DNA of 64,000 nt from contig JANUWF010001165.1 of assembly GCA_026120185.1 (NCBI GenBank), positions 1,054,001-1,118,000 of the forward strand, in the 5' to 3' direction. A model generated the notes under the pieces. That model had not been told where the DNA came from, did not search any database, and was given only the letters and a program-made list of their open reading frames with translations. The translations under genes were made by a program, and so were the position numbers. Positions 48,383-60,470 of the stretch are shown in pieces; positions within the stretch are counted from its first letter, which is position 1; each line of letters opens with the position of its first letter. The DNA comes from Voacanga thouarsii (Eukaryota; Streptophyta; Magnoliopsida; Gentianales; Apocynaceae).

Positions 48383-48390
48383 TATAAATA
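48383..48390 (+). promoter_or_regulatory. TATA box of the solo LTR
   Basis: TATAAATA in the context 'cctataaatagagg', a near-ideal plant TATA box. A matching TATAAATA sits at 41477-41470 (minus) in the related LTR. Confidence 0.7.
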
Positions 48391-49712
48391 GAGGGAAAAT
48401 ACAAGTAAAAAGGGAGAATTCGAGGATCAAAACATAAAATCACTCAAATTCAAGGAGGAATTCTATTAAATTAAGGAGGATTGTGCAAGAAAGTCTACAA
48501 AGGAAGAAGAAGGAAGCTTGTCTATGAGTGCTTTCTTTTAACTTTGTTCTCTTTTCTTGAACAATGATGTATTAATTATTTTATTGTAATTTGACCTTAT
48601 TTTTTGTATTCATGATTTTTAGAGTTACTTTGATCTTTTGATTAATTGATTGTTATTCTTGGTATTTAATTACATATGCTGATTACGAGATTAATTTGTT
48701 GTTTCTTTCTATTAACTTGCTTGAAAAAATGGTAGATGGTGGTCTCAGTTCATTAATTTCATATTTGTTGTCTCTTAACTTGTTTGAAAAGGGGGTTAAT
48801 TTCTAAGAATTGGGTAATTAGAGGTTAATTGATGTCTGCCAGAATATAGATTCATTAGTTAATTTCATGTTTTAAGTTTGCCAAAATATGAAAATTTAAT
48901 CAAGGATTGTGTTTAATGCATCTTTTGGATGAATTAGTTGAGACAGAATATGTGATGCCAAGTTGTCTAGAAGATAGTGATTTCATGGATTGAAAAAGAA
49001 GTGAATCTATCTTAATCCTTCATGATGCCAAGAGAATGATTAGTTATGATAATGATTGGGTACTTTAAGGTCATGTTTGTCAAAATAATGGTTTGAGTTA
49101 CATAATTCTCCATCCTTAACATGTATATATTCTTTTATTTTATTTTTATTTCTTTTTCACTTTATTGAGTCGGTTAAACAATGAAAGAAAAAGGATTAAT
49201 ATATACTTGTTCCTTGATGATCGATACTCATTTAAAACCCTATACTATGCTTAATGATGAGTACGCTTACTCATATGTGTAATTTGGGGTTAATGTTTTA
49301 ATTTAACTTGATTGGGAATGCACTTATTTTTATATAATTTTTATACCCAAATTCAGACACATCAGGGTGAGCCTTGATTGTTGTGATTGAAGAGGTCAGG
49401 TGTGAAACCAAGTGTAGTGATCCTCTTGTATAAGATTGGTGTCGCAATTATTGATCAGTTTTAAAGACCTATATGTTCTATAGAAAGTCTTTCTTTGATA
49501 TCTCAAATGCCCATCTTAAATACATACCATCTATTTTTCATTTAGTGCTAACTCAAAAAGATCCCTGACTGTATTGTTAAAGCTACGAAGTAAGTCTGCA
49601 TTTTTTGAACACACACTCTGTTTGGCCTTTGTTAAAAAGATATCAAAGATTTTTTTTTTTAAAATTACATTTGTTTGCCATAAACTTTATTCACCCCTTC
49701 TAAAGTTTATCA

Positions 49713-50042
49713 GTAGAGAATTAAATGACCATTAACATATCAAATAAATTTATTTTTGGCCAAAATTTTCAGTTTAATACTTTAACATATGTAGATTAAA
49801 TCCAAATAAAATCCCTTTCAAAATCAAGCTAGAAAATATGTTATATTTAATCATCAATTACTTACATTGCTACAGTAACTCATGGAGATAGTTTCTAGCA
49901 ATGATTTTCAAAGATTCATAGGAAAAAAAAAAAACCACAAAGAATTTTTCGATGATTCTTGTTCCAAAATGTTCCTAAGACATTGAAATTAAATTAGAAG
50001 TCACTCAATTAATTCAACAAAGTGGCGGCTTCAATATAGAAT
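49713..50042. other. Segment between elements B and E
   Basis: AT-rich DNA with no ORF. It begins with the GTAGA duplication and is therefore the right flank of B's original target, probably old gypsy LTR or intergenic DNA. No further assignment is possible. Confidence 0.5.
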
Positions 50043-51787
50043 TGTTGGATTTTGCTCATGCATCAGATATGCATGTAGCAAAAATTAAAACCAAACCCGA
50101 CAAGAGGATCACTCATATGTAATATTACAGGCCAAGAAAGGTTTAGTGAGTTGCTTGAGATTTCAAAACTCTTCTCAAATTGTTGCAGTAGAGATGATAT
50201 TCATGCTGTCAATAGTCACTTTGCCTCTTCAGAAGATTGATTCTTTGGCATCACCAAACTAAGAACCGCTTTCTTCTCGTTTGATTATTCAACCCACTGT
50301 GTTCCAAGAATAGGAACGTCTCTAATATAAGTCAACACGAGGATGTACTCAAAAAATTATCAAAGACCCTCTGCCAATAGATTTTTTTTTTTTTTTTGGT
50401 GATAGCCACAAAGTTTTATAAAAGAACAAAAAGGCCACTGTGATTCTTTTTTTACACGATGGTGTTTTTACATTTTTTTTATAAAAGATCACCTCCTTTG
50501 GAAAACATAAAGCAAAAACCTTTTAACAATTATTATGGGCTTAGGGTTTTGAAATTATAATTAAACCCATAAAGTTTTAACAATTACAATATGACCCTAA
50601 ATATTATAATCATTTTATAATTCACCCAAATAATAATTTCTTCTCACATATTAATCCCATAATATTATCATATTATATTTTGAGTACAAATTCCTCTATT
50701 ATGTATGACCTATTAGGTTTTTTGGTCAATTGCAGTAAAATATGAACTAATCCTAATTAGCTATAGAATTAGCAATCATTTATAATTAAGATTGATTTAT
50801 TAATTCTCTAATTAATAAATCCATATTTAGCAGACCAAGAGCAGCATCTAGCAATGCATCATAACCACCCAAAAGCTTAGAAAGTCAAATGGCTTGACAT
50901 GAGCCTTTCAATAGCAAAATACTACTGTAATGAACTCCTTTTATCATTTTATATTTCATCCAGTCTAGAGTATAGAATTAGTACCAACTCTTTCTAGAAT
51001 ATAATTTATTCTAGCCCGAGTTTATTAGTACTTGTCCCCAAAATCTATTACGCAACTTGTGTATCATTTGGAACTATTTTCAACAAATAGTTACCTTAGC
51101 TAAGGACTTCTTGAATAATGATTCCCTACAAATGACTGTAAGATATACTTTTCTACTACTAGGAGTGATGAATAAATTATTTGTTGCCTCTCTTAACTAT
51201 TTTCGTATATTTCATATTGTATCCAATATCCTCTCTATATATGTAGTCTTGAGGAGATTTCAATAGTAGGAATCAAAATACAACACTCAGAATACAAATT
51301 ACCTTGGAGATTTCAAGTCTAAGGATATTTACACTTTTACTATAATGAAATTTTGTCATTGGTATTAAATAGTTATGCATGTGATTATCTCATGGCTAAG
51401 TTATCTAATAAACTTGTTCACCTAACAAGCATCCACATATTAACTTTGAGTATCATATTACTCACGAATGTGAAAACTACCACTTGATCTAATCAAAAAG
51501 CATAACACGTGTTGGTCTTTACATATTAATAATGTCCTATCTTATTAATACTATTATTAGAGATAATTTAAACACAAGCACTGCATAGTGTAGTAGGAAT
51601 ATCACATTATAATTCCTATCATAATTTTCTTAATGCTGTATATTGTGCTTGGGACTTTATCTTTTAATTTTATACACATTAACATATGAAGTAATCAAAT
51701 GAAGTAAAAAAATAAAGGAAATCTTTTATTTAATAAATTGATAAAATCCACTATAAAAATGATTAACACTAGGGCACAATCCCAACA
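50043..51787 (-). mobile_element. 3' LTR of element E
   Basis: On the minus strand TGTTGGGATTGTGCCC (51787) to ATCCAACA (50043), 1745 bp. It aligns with the element A LTR in the 'cttagacttga(a/g)atctcc' and 'cacatg(c/g)ataactattta' blocks (51300-51380 against 35215-35285). Its polypurine tract lies at 51788-51800. The frame at 51057-51266 is chance. Confidence 0.85.
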
Positions 51788-51800
51788 ATCTCTCAATTAC

Positions 51801-53635
51801 ACTAGAGCCAATTATTTATGTATTGAATACCAAATGACTGAGCACGGCTATCATATTTCTTCTGGGGTAGTACCTTAGTGAGTGGATTAATTATGTTCTA
51901 ATAAGTGAGAACTCTCTAAACCTTTACATCTTTCCTAATGATCACTTAAATCAAATGATAGTGCCTAAGTATATGCTTAAATCGCTGATGAGATCGTGGT
52001 TCATTTGTTTATGCAATGGCTCCATTTTTATTGCAATACAAAGGCACTGGATCAACAATACTAGATGCCACTCTTAATTCTAATATGAATTTTTTGATTC
52101 AAACCGCCTCTTTAGCTTCTTTAAAGGCCGTTATGTACTCAACTTCAGTGATCGAATCGACAATTATGTCTTGTTTGGAATTTTTCCAATTAACTGCTCT
52201 TCTACCTAAAATAAACACGTAGCCTGATTGAAATTTGTAGTCATCCTTATTAGATTAGAAAGTGGCATCAGTATACCATTTAACTTGTAGGTCATCTCCT
52301 TCACATACCATGAACACATCATTTGTCCTTCTTAAGTACTTAAAAATGTTCTTAACAGCCACCCAATGACCTTTTCCAAGGTCAGATTGGCATCTACTCA
52401 TCAAGCTAAGAGCACATGATACATTGGACTAGTACATATCATAGCATACATAATAGATTCAATTACCAAAGCTTATGGTATTCTATTCATGTGATCCCTT
52501 TCATTTTGTGTTTTAGGAAACATAGATTTTGAAAGACGCCACATGAGTCATGGGTAAGAATCCTCTTTTGAATTGATCTATGTTGAATATTTTCAGTACT
52601 TTATCTATGTGTGTAGGCTGTAAAAGACTAAGCAACCTCTTTGGTCTATCTTTATAGATCCTTATTCCTAGAATATAAGATGCTTCTCTAAGGTCTTTTA
52701 TGGAGAATTTCTTTGATAGCCAAATCTTGATTGATTGAAGAGTAGAGATATCATTTCCATATTAGAAATATATCATCTATATATAGCAATAGGAAATCAA
52801 TTGTACTCCCACTAACGTTCTTATATACAAAAAGTCCATGCATGTTTCGTATGAAATTAAATTCCTTAATTATTTCATCAAAACGCATGTTCTAACTTTT
52901 AAAAGCTTATTTTAGTCCATAAGTAGACATTTGCAATTTGCACACTTTAGTATTATCCTTGAACGCGAAACCCAGAGGTTGTATTATGTACACCTCCTTA
53001 GTCAAATTTTCGTTTAAGAAAATCATTTTCACATCCATTTACCTATTCTCATAATCGCAATGAGTGGCAAGTGTTAGGAATATTCTAATGGATTTTTGCA
53101 TTGCTACTGGTAAAAAAGTCTCGTCATAGTCAATACCGACGATAACCTTTTGCAATTAGTTGTACCTTATAGTTAATAACTTTACTATCTATATCAGTTT
53201 TCTTCTTGAAAACCCATTTGCACTTTATGGGTTTTATCCTTTCGGATAGATCAACCAAAATTCAAACTTAGTTGTCATACATAGAATCCATTTCTAACTT
53301 CATGGCTTCTAGCCATATGTTATATTCTAAACTTTTTAGATCTTCCTTGTAAGTAGTAGACCCATCTTCTTCAATGAGTAATATGTTACTGTGTTCACGA
53401 ATAAGAAATCCGTATCTTTCAGGTGCTACACATATCCTACTTGACCTACGAGGCTCTTATGTATGTGAAGGTTTGTATATTTTGTCAATAAACATGGGAT
53501 CATTCAATTGATTAATGTTTGTTTATTTTTCTTGAACTTCACTAAGTTTAATTTTACTCCCACTATCTCCTGTAAGCATGAACTCTTTCTCTAGGAAGAT
53601 AGTATGCTTAGAAACATACACTTTATTTTTTTAAA
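51801..53635 (-). pseudogene. pol: Element E reverse transcriptase and RNase H
   Basis: RNase H near 52000-52300 keeps 'NWKNSKQDIIVDS' and 'TEVEYITAF', including the segment deleted from A. RT spans about 52560-53400: 'GSTTYKEDLKS', 'CKWVFKKKTDID', and an intact active site LLLYIDDIF at 52773-52784 (complement). The linker (53400-53630) has 'EPRRSSRICVAPERYGF' and 'KHTIFLEKEFML'. Numerous stops and frameshifts are present. The open frame at 52016-52222 on the plus strand is a shadow of RNase H. Confidence 0.85.
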
Positions 53636-55525
53636 TGAGATAGAAATAATATCTATATGATTCTATCTAACAAACAAATAAAAGTTAAAATGGCCAAACA
53701 GAACACACAGAAGTATAAAAATAGATAATAAAAAAAAATTCAAAACTGAGCAACAGAAGGATTAATACCTCTGCATTTTGTCTATTTTGGCTTCGGTAGC
53801 GATGGCTAAATAACTTTTAGCAAAATGCTTGAAGCTTTATGTTCAGCTCTTCTCTCCTTAAGTTATTATCCCACAAGCCGTTGACTTCTTCTCATTCACG
53901 CAGAACTTTCAGCCTTTCAGAATATAACCAATGCCTGAACAATCGGTGACAATCCAAAAGCAAAGGAAACTAGGCCTCGCTCTTTCTGGAACAACTGCTA
54001 TCAGATTAGCAAAACCCAGAACAAGATGATCCTCATTCTATTTTCTTGTGAAGGAAAAATGAGAGCTACCCAAGATTGAGAGAGAATGTGTATATCTGTC
54101 TCAAGCTTTCTAAGATATCTATATCCCCAGACAAAACTAAACTCTATTAAAAAATAAAACAGAACCTCCGGATATCTTCAACACTCAAAGTCAGGATCAA
54201 TCCCTTCTATTGTGTTTCAAATAAACAGTTTTCACTAGGGTATAACTGTAAGTCTAAACCGTGGACCTTGGTCTATGTTATTGGGATGAACAGAAGCCCA
54301 TAAATAAATAGACAATTAATTGTCCCAAATAGACCAAAATAATATCTCAAGTCTTTTTACCTAGTTTAAACCCAAGTTAATTCTAATTATTCAATCTAGG
54401 CTAAACCCCAAATAACTAATTAACTTGACTGGACTAGGTAAATAATTCCCTTATCGGGCCTTCTATTTTATTCTAATCTAATAATTAAATTAGGTTGTTT
54501 AAATAAAATAAAACCTATTTAAACCAAGACCAATTTTCAACCCAAAAAAATCAAGACTTATGGGTTATTCCAAGAACCAAAAGATACATCGCATTGGCTA
54601 CTAGAATGATCAAAATACCCCTACTATATAAATAGATATATTTTTCATTTTAAATATTTTCGTATATTACCACAAGAAAATATTAACTCCAAGGATAATA
54701 TTACGTTAGCGAAGTCTTCGACCTACAGGTATTAAGACTAAAATATCTCTTTACACATCGTCGTACATTTAGAGAGAAAAAGTGTACTAACACCTCTAAA
54801 AAAAATATCTATCATTCTTAGACCTCTAATCTAATGATCCATGACTCTCTAGAATGTTTCCACTTTACTAGGGAGCTACTCTAAAGTAAACATCCAAGTT
54901 ATATTCCTCAGGGCCCCGGATAATTAGATCATTCGAACAGTCACAAGGGATGATATAGTATAGAAGCTATCTTGTATAAGTCTGTCTTAGCTAAATAGTG
55001 ACGTATATCCAACATACAAGTATATTGGTCCTATGATAAAGCCTCAACTATAGTATATCAAAGCATACGCTTCCAGTTTCGCTAGACCACCAACCCATAC
55101 TCAAACCACTGTAGTAGTAATAGTCTAAGTTTCTACCGTATAGTACTTTTAGAATCCACTACTATAGGTCCAGTTCTATGTATTTGAAATACGATTATGT
55201 TATGAAGTGAAAGGACTACTCACTAGCTAAATATAAGTCATTCCCCATTTGTAATTTATAACATAATAACTTTACCATGACGAGATTCCTATTCTCATCA
55301 TTCGTCTAAGAATGATTATTTATGTGTTAAGTAACCTGTGATCTATATCTTACCGTGAAAGACCACTATTCACATAGACCACTTACTTAAACACAATAGG
55401 TCTTTTCTAGCGTAATTGTCCACAAATAATAATGTAAATTCATACAAAAAACTTTGAGAATATATCTGTTATTAATTTTAATCGAAATTACATCATAAAC
55501 CTAGCTTAAGAGGGCATACATTCCA
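53636..55525 (-). mobile_element. Copia LTR (family of element D) inside element E
   Basis: On the minus strand it begins TGGAATGTATGCCC (55525). It matches the reverse of 61812-63831 closely, for example 'cacatcgtcgtacatttaga' near 54755 against the complement near 62590. The left edge is approximate. No target duplication was found, and about 20 codons of E (the LFVGYLKE-like segment present in A) are missing between the flanks. Either the insertion or a later deletion removed host sequence. Confidence 0.7.
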
Positions 55526-56887
55526 GGAAGAAACACTTATCAGATTTGTTTTCTAGTTTGTCTGATTTTATCCTCTTAAAATAAGTAGGACATCTCCAAT
55601 TTCTCAAGTGAGTTAGTTTTAGTTTCTTATCAAAGAATAACTCATAAGCGGTAGTATTAACCATTTTTTTAATGGAACTTTGTTTATAATATAAACAATA
55701 GTTTCTAATGTATAACTCTAAAACAATTTGGGTAATTTTGCAAAAGCCATCATGGTTTGAATCATATTTAATAGAGTTTGATTCTTTCTTTTAGATACAC
55801 TATTATGTTGGGATGTATGTAGAGGAGTCTACTGAGATAATATCCCATTATCTCTTGATACTTTTGAAACTACTAGCTCGAGTGTTTACCTCCTCGATCA
55901 GAATTTAGAATTTTAATACTTTAACCAAGTTATTTCTCTACTTCATTTCTGAATTCTTTGAACTTGTCAAAGGCTTCAAATTTGTATTTTATTAAATACA
56001 AATACCCAAATCATGAAAAATTATTGGTGAAGGTTATGAAGTATTGATAACCCCTTCTTGCTTATAATGTTATTTGCCAACATACATCAGTATGTATTAG
56101 TTCCATTAACTGCTTAACTTTTTTATCTTTCTTAGAAAAAGAGGTTTTAATCATTTTATCAAATAAACAAGATTCACATGTACCATATGATTCATAATCA
56201 AATAATTCTAAATCATCAAACTTGCGCAATTTAGAAATGTGATTCTTGTTTACAAAGCATAAATGATAATGCTAATTAAGATGGGTTCATGTTATCTTTT
56301 CTTTATTTTTTATTGTTTGTGTTGAGAATTTGATTATCCATGTCTAGAATATACAAACTATTCATCAATATTGCAATACCATAATGGATATTATTTAATG
56401 AAGAAGAATATCTTTTATTCTTCAAAATTAAATAAAAACAATCCAAGTCTAAACAAGCAACTAATATAATATTTGTCAATAAAACTAGAACATAATAACA
56501 GTTTGGAAGTTCTAGGATCAATTGAGAAGGCAAATCTAGATAATGTCTCCAAAGCAAGTGTAGCAACATTTACTCCATTTGCAGCACGTAGGTCAACATC
56601 ACATTTTTCTAACTTCCTATGACTTTTTAGTCCCTGTATATTACTGCATAAATAAGATCCATAACTGGTATCTAATACCTATATCTCATTATTAAAGGTA
56701 GTATTAATCTTAATTATAAACATATTAGGAGTAGAGGTAGAAGTGCCAGTAAGCTTTTCCTTCTCCTTCTTTTCCTTCATGGTCTCTAGGTAGCTTTTAC
56801 AGTTATGCCTCCAATAGCCTATATTGCTATAATGGTGACATGGTCCTTTGGTTGCTATCTCATTCTTCTTGATTCCACCTTAGCTTT
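55526..56887 (-). pseudogene. pol: Element E integrase, protease and gag zinc knuckle
   Basis: On the minus strand: gag knuckle near 56780-56850 (CHHYSNIGYWRHNC, first knuckle cysteine pair altered), protease near 56640-56690 (LDTSYGSYLCSN, DTG changed to DTS), GAG-pre-integrase 56303-56580, and an integrase core with 'LIHTDVC' near 56090, 'RGYQYFITF' near 56050 and 'NSDRGG' near 55900. The glutamate motif is no longer recognisable. The knuckle and protease residues align with element A at 31785-31990. Confidence 0.82.
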
Positions 56888-58751
56888 TGAAGGATTGCAA
56901 GAAAATTTAATACGCAGCGGAAGACAGCAAATTAAAATTTTTCTTGAGCCAAAGTCTAGGAATACTTACTTCTAGAGAGATTAACTTGAATAACCGAGTT
57001 GGATTCAGGTTCGATGGCACTTGTTGAACAGGAATGTCGACTTGTTCTAAAGGAACACCAGCTAACCGTCTTGACCTTACAAAGTATTCTCTAACCATTA
57101 TGAACCTCTACCGGTGAAAGTAGAATTAGGGTGAAGAAAATTGGAACAAAAATGGAGAAGCTAAACGTTAAGAAAATGAAGAAAAAACAGCCAAAAGAAA
57201 AAACGGTGGCTTTTGTTTTTTTTTCTTAAGGAAAACCGAAAGCATTGTTCATCCCTTATCTCAGGAATTCGATCAATCACTTTAAAAAGCACATGCGATG
57301 CCTATTAATAAAACAACTTCCATTTTCCTTAACAAAATAAAAAACGACCCATCTGTTTATTTTGTTTCCTTTACCTTTTAATTTCCTTTTTTCTTTTCTT
57401 TGTTCATGTGGCGACTATTAGGGATTGTATAATTCCCTTAGCTGTGACCAAAAAACCCTAGTGGGTCAGGGTTTTCTTAATTAATCCAAAACTAATTAAA
57501 TAGCTCTCTTATTAATCAATTAATCCATTTAGGCCCAATAAAAAATTACTAAAGATAATTAATTAATAAACTAATTAATTAAATTAGCTCTTTTATTAAT
57601 TAATTAAACTACTTGGGCCCAATATAAAATCTTCCAAGATATTTAATTAAATTGGCCCAATTAATTATTCTAGCCCAAATAAATAATTAATTGAACTCCT
57701 AGAATAATTCTTCCAATAATAAATTCACACAATAAGTCTATATAGTAAATAAATTTACTCAGGTTACTTGAGCTACTCTGGGGATCAAAAGATATATTAT
57801 TCTTGGCCACTAAAATGAAGAAAATACCCCTACTAACAAATATCTATATTTTAATAATTTTAAATATTTCATTTGTCAACATATGAAAATATTGATCTCG
57901 AGAATAATATTGTAAATGCAGTGTCTTTGACCTATCAGTGAAATGATGAAAGTACCTCTCTACATATCACTCATCATTGAGATAGAAAAAATATACTAAC
58001 ACATTTCTCAATAACATCTACTATCTTTTGATAGGTAGTCTGATAATCCATGACATTCAGTATATATCCACTTAGCACAAGGAGCTACCTAAAAGTGTAC
58101 ATATTTAGTCACGTTTCACAGGGTCCTAGATTATTAGATTATCTCGGACAATCACAAGGGAGTAATTTCTTCACGTAATGAAGTATAGAAACTCTATTGT
58201 ATAAGTAATTAACTAGAGCCATACACCCAACGTACAAGATTATTGGCCTTGCGATAGGACCTCATCCAACATATATCAATGTGTATAAGTCCAGCTTCAC
58301 CAAACCACCAACTTATATTCAAGTCCTAGGGTATTCGTCCACGTAGTAGTTGCGATAAACCAATCTTTATTTATTTTAATACTTTGATAAAGATTATTAT
58401 CGCGTGGTTCGGTTCTACGTATTTCAAATACACTTAGACAGTAGTGCGAGTGGACTACTCACTGGTTAAAGGTAAACTATTCCCCATTTAGAAACTATAG
58501 TGTAATGATCTAAACATTGATAAAGTTCCTAACTTCATCAATCAATCAAGAATAATTTTTCACTTATGTGTTAATAGATCATAATCTGCACCTTACTGTG
58601 AAAGCACGACCTAATCACGTAGATTACTTACTAACACACTTAGACCTTTAATGTGTAAATGTATGTAAACAAACAACCATTAATAACTGAAGCTTTTATT
58701 AATTTTTAAAATATAGTAATACATAGTACATTTTAGACATATATTCCAACA
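56888..58751 (-). mobile_element. 3' LTR of element D
   Basis: On the minus strand TGTTGGAATATATGTC (58751) to GCAATCCTTCA (56888), 1864 bp. It ends just after 'ttccgctgcgtatta', which is typical of copia LTR 3' ends. It is related to 2092-3559, 53636-55525 and 61812-63831. The open frame at 56907-57098 (minus, 63 codons) lies inside it and has no domain. Confidence 0.85.
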
Positions 58752-58766
58752 ATCTCCTACTTGCAC
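58752..58766 (-). other. Polypurine tract of element D
   Basis: The minus strand reads GTGCAAGTAGGAGAT directly before the LTR start TGTTGG. Confidence 0.85.
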
Positions 58767-60470
58767 TAAATGGACTATGATAGTCTATATGCGCCTACCC
58801 CTATGACGTCCAAGTGTTTTTTGAACACCTTCTCCGTCAACGGCTTGGCATATGGGTCTGCCAGATTGTTTGCTAAAGAATTTGATCAACCACTATCTCT
58901 TGTTTTTGGATAAACTCCCAAATCAAGTAATACTTCCTTTTAATGTGCTTACCCTTCCTATGGTTCCTTAGCTACTTACATTGTGACACAGCTCTAGAAT
59001 GGTTACATATATTGTTATGGGCCTACTATGTGTGGCACAACTCCAAGTTTTGTGAAGAACTTCTAGAGCCAAACTGCTTCTTTAGAAACTTCTGAAGCTG
59101 CCACATACTCAATTTCTAAGGTAAAATCAACAATACAAATTGCTTGACACTTCTCCATGATATAGCTCATTCAGACAAAGTGAAGACATATCCACTAATG
59201 AACTTTCTTTCATCTTTATCCACTTGAAAATTTAAGTCTGTGTAACTGGTAGGAACTAAGTCACCAGCTCTATAAACTAGCATACAATCTCTCGTTCCTT
59301 TTAGGTACTTGAGTATATACTTTACAACTTGTCAATGTTCTTCCCCAAGATTTGCTTACCATGCCTGGTGCAAAGTAGATATCTAGTACAAAGCATGGCA
59401 TACATGAGACTTCCCATTGCCGAGGCAAAGGGAATCCTACTTATCCTCTTGTTTTCTTCATGTGTCTTAGGATACTACTTGGAAGATAAGGTCAATTCAT
59501 ACTTAAAGGGTATGATTGCCTCTTTACACTAATCCATGCTAAACCTAACTAATATCTTGTTAATATAAGCTAGTTGGGATAAGCTTAACATTCTTTTCTT
59601 CCTATCTCTAAGAAGTTTAATACTAAGAATGTAGCTAGCTTCTCCTATATCATTCATGCTAAATTGACTTGATAACTAAACCTTTATAGATGACAATGTT
59701 CCTATATCATTTCTAATGAGTAGAATGTCATATATATAAAATACCATAAAGGACACATTATTCCTATCTGACTTTCTATATATATATGGTTCATCTATGT
59801 TTTGTATGAAACTATAAGACCTTACAGTCTCAACAAAATGTATGTTCCATACTCGTGATGCTTGCTTAAGTCTATAAATAGACTTTTTAAGCTCGCAGAC
59901 CACATGTTCTTGGCCTTTTGCAATAAAGCCTTCAAGTTGGGACATATAGATGTTTTCGGTAAGATAGCCATTAAGAAAAGTTGTCTTGACATCCATTTGT
60001 TATATTTTATAGTTATAGTGACATGCAATGGCCAAGAGAATGCGTATGGACTTAAGTATGGCAACAGGTGAAAAGGCATCTATATAATCGATCCCTTCTT
60101 TCTAAATATAACCTTTTGCAACCAACCTTACTTTAAAGGTTTCCACCTTTCCATCCGCACCTCTCTTTCTCTTGTATACCCACTTGCACCTTATGAGTTT
60201 AATCTCTTCAAGTGTAATGACAAGATTCCATACTTGATTAAGGTACTAAGACTTAAACTCGGCATCCATTGCAGTTCGCCATTTGTCCGCATCAACATTA
60301 ATAATGGCCTCATCGTATCTAGTGGAATCTTATTCCTGGTGATTAGAGACCATCTCAAAAGCCTCTCCACTTCATCTTTTAAGAATCCTAGATATCCTTC
60401 CACTATGACGTAGCTTAGTCTATGTGGAAACATCTAGTTGTATTTCTTTTGATTCCTCAATTGGGGTACT
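58767..60470 (-). pseudogene. pol: Element D reverse transcriptase and RNase H
   Basis: The best open part, 59676-59996, reads 'MDVKTTFLNGYL', 'YRLKQASRVWNIHF' and 'IYDILLIRNDI'. The YVDD site has become YIYD, so RT is dead. Upstream motifs 'RCKWVYKRKRGADGK' and 'AFSPVAILKSIRILLAIA' lie near 60020-60200. RNase H is spread over 58860-59560 with several stops. Two plus-strand frames here (59329-59532 and 59862-60071) are shadows. Confidence 0.85.

Larger units (their letters stand above)
47849..49364 (+). mobile_element. Solo LTR (TGATA...family) in B's 3' LTR, TSD GGGTA/GGGTG
   Basis: TGATAGAGCC to GACACATCA, 1516 bp. Flanks are 47844-47848 and 49365-49369. The 5' LTR of B reads continuously across the site ('ggagtgaacc' near 36900). 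It is related in opposite orientation to 9508-11005 and 40513-41880. It has a TATA box at 48383 and GC-rich palindromes upstream of it. Confidence 0.85.
11313..49712 (+). mobile_element. Element B: SIRE/Maximus-like Ty1-copia retrotransposon, full span
   Basis: The LTRs start TGTTAGCCCTAA (11313 and 45476) and end in TTTATCA (37440 and 49712). The element is flanked by a perfect target duplication GTAGA (11308-11312 and 49713-49717). The internal part (37441-45475) has an iMet primer site, a long coiled-coil gag, a protease trace, an RT and an extra ORF after pol. That order, with two zinc knuckles in gag, is typical of the SIRE/Maximus lineage. Integrase is missing and RNase H is cut by a solo LTR. 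Four other elements sit inside: element A in the 5' LTR, and solo LTRs at 40513, 45944 and 47849. Confidence 0.85.
45476..49712 (+). mobile_element. 3' LTR of element B, interrupted twice
   Basis: It comprises 45476-45943, 47463-47848 and about 49370-49712 around two solo LTRs. It ends 'aaagtttatca' at 49712, followed by the target duplication GTAGA. Relative to the 5' LTR it lacks about 190 bp between 'ttggtgtcgc' and 'aattattgat' (49437). It also has a short local duplication of 'gtatcaaggttgtggtg' around 47762-47832. Confidence 0.85.
50043..56887 (-). mobile_element. Element E: Ty1-copia retrotransposon, left part
   Basis: A minus-strand element with its 3' LTR at 50043-51787, then RNase H, RT, integrase, protease and a gag zinc knuckle, read right to left. 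It is cut at 56888 by element D, and the rest of gag and the 5' LTR lie beyond the window. Its proteins and LTR are homologous to those of element A. It is more decayed than A. Confidence 0.85.
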
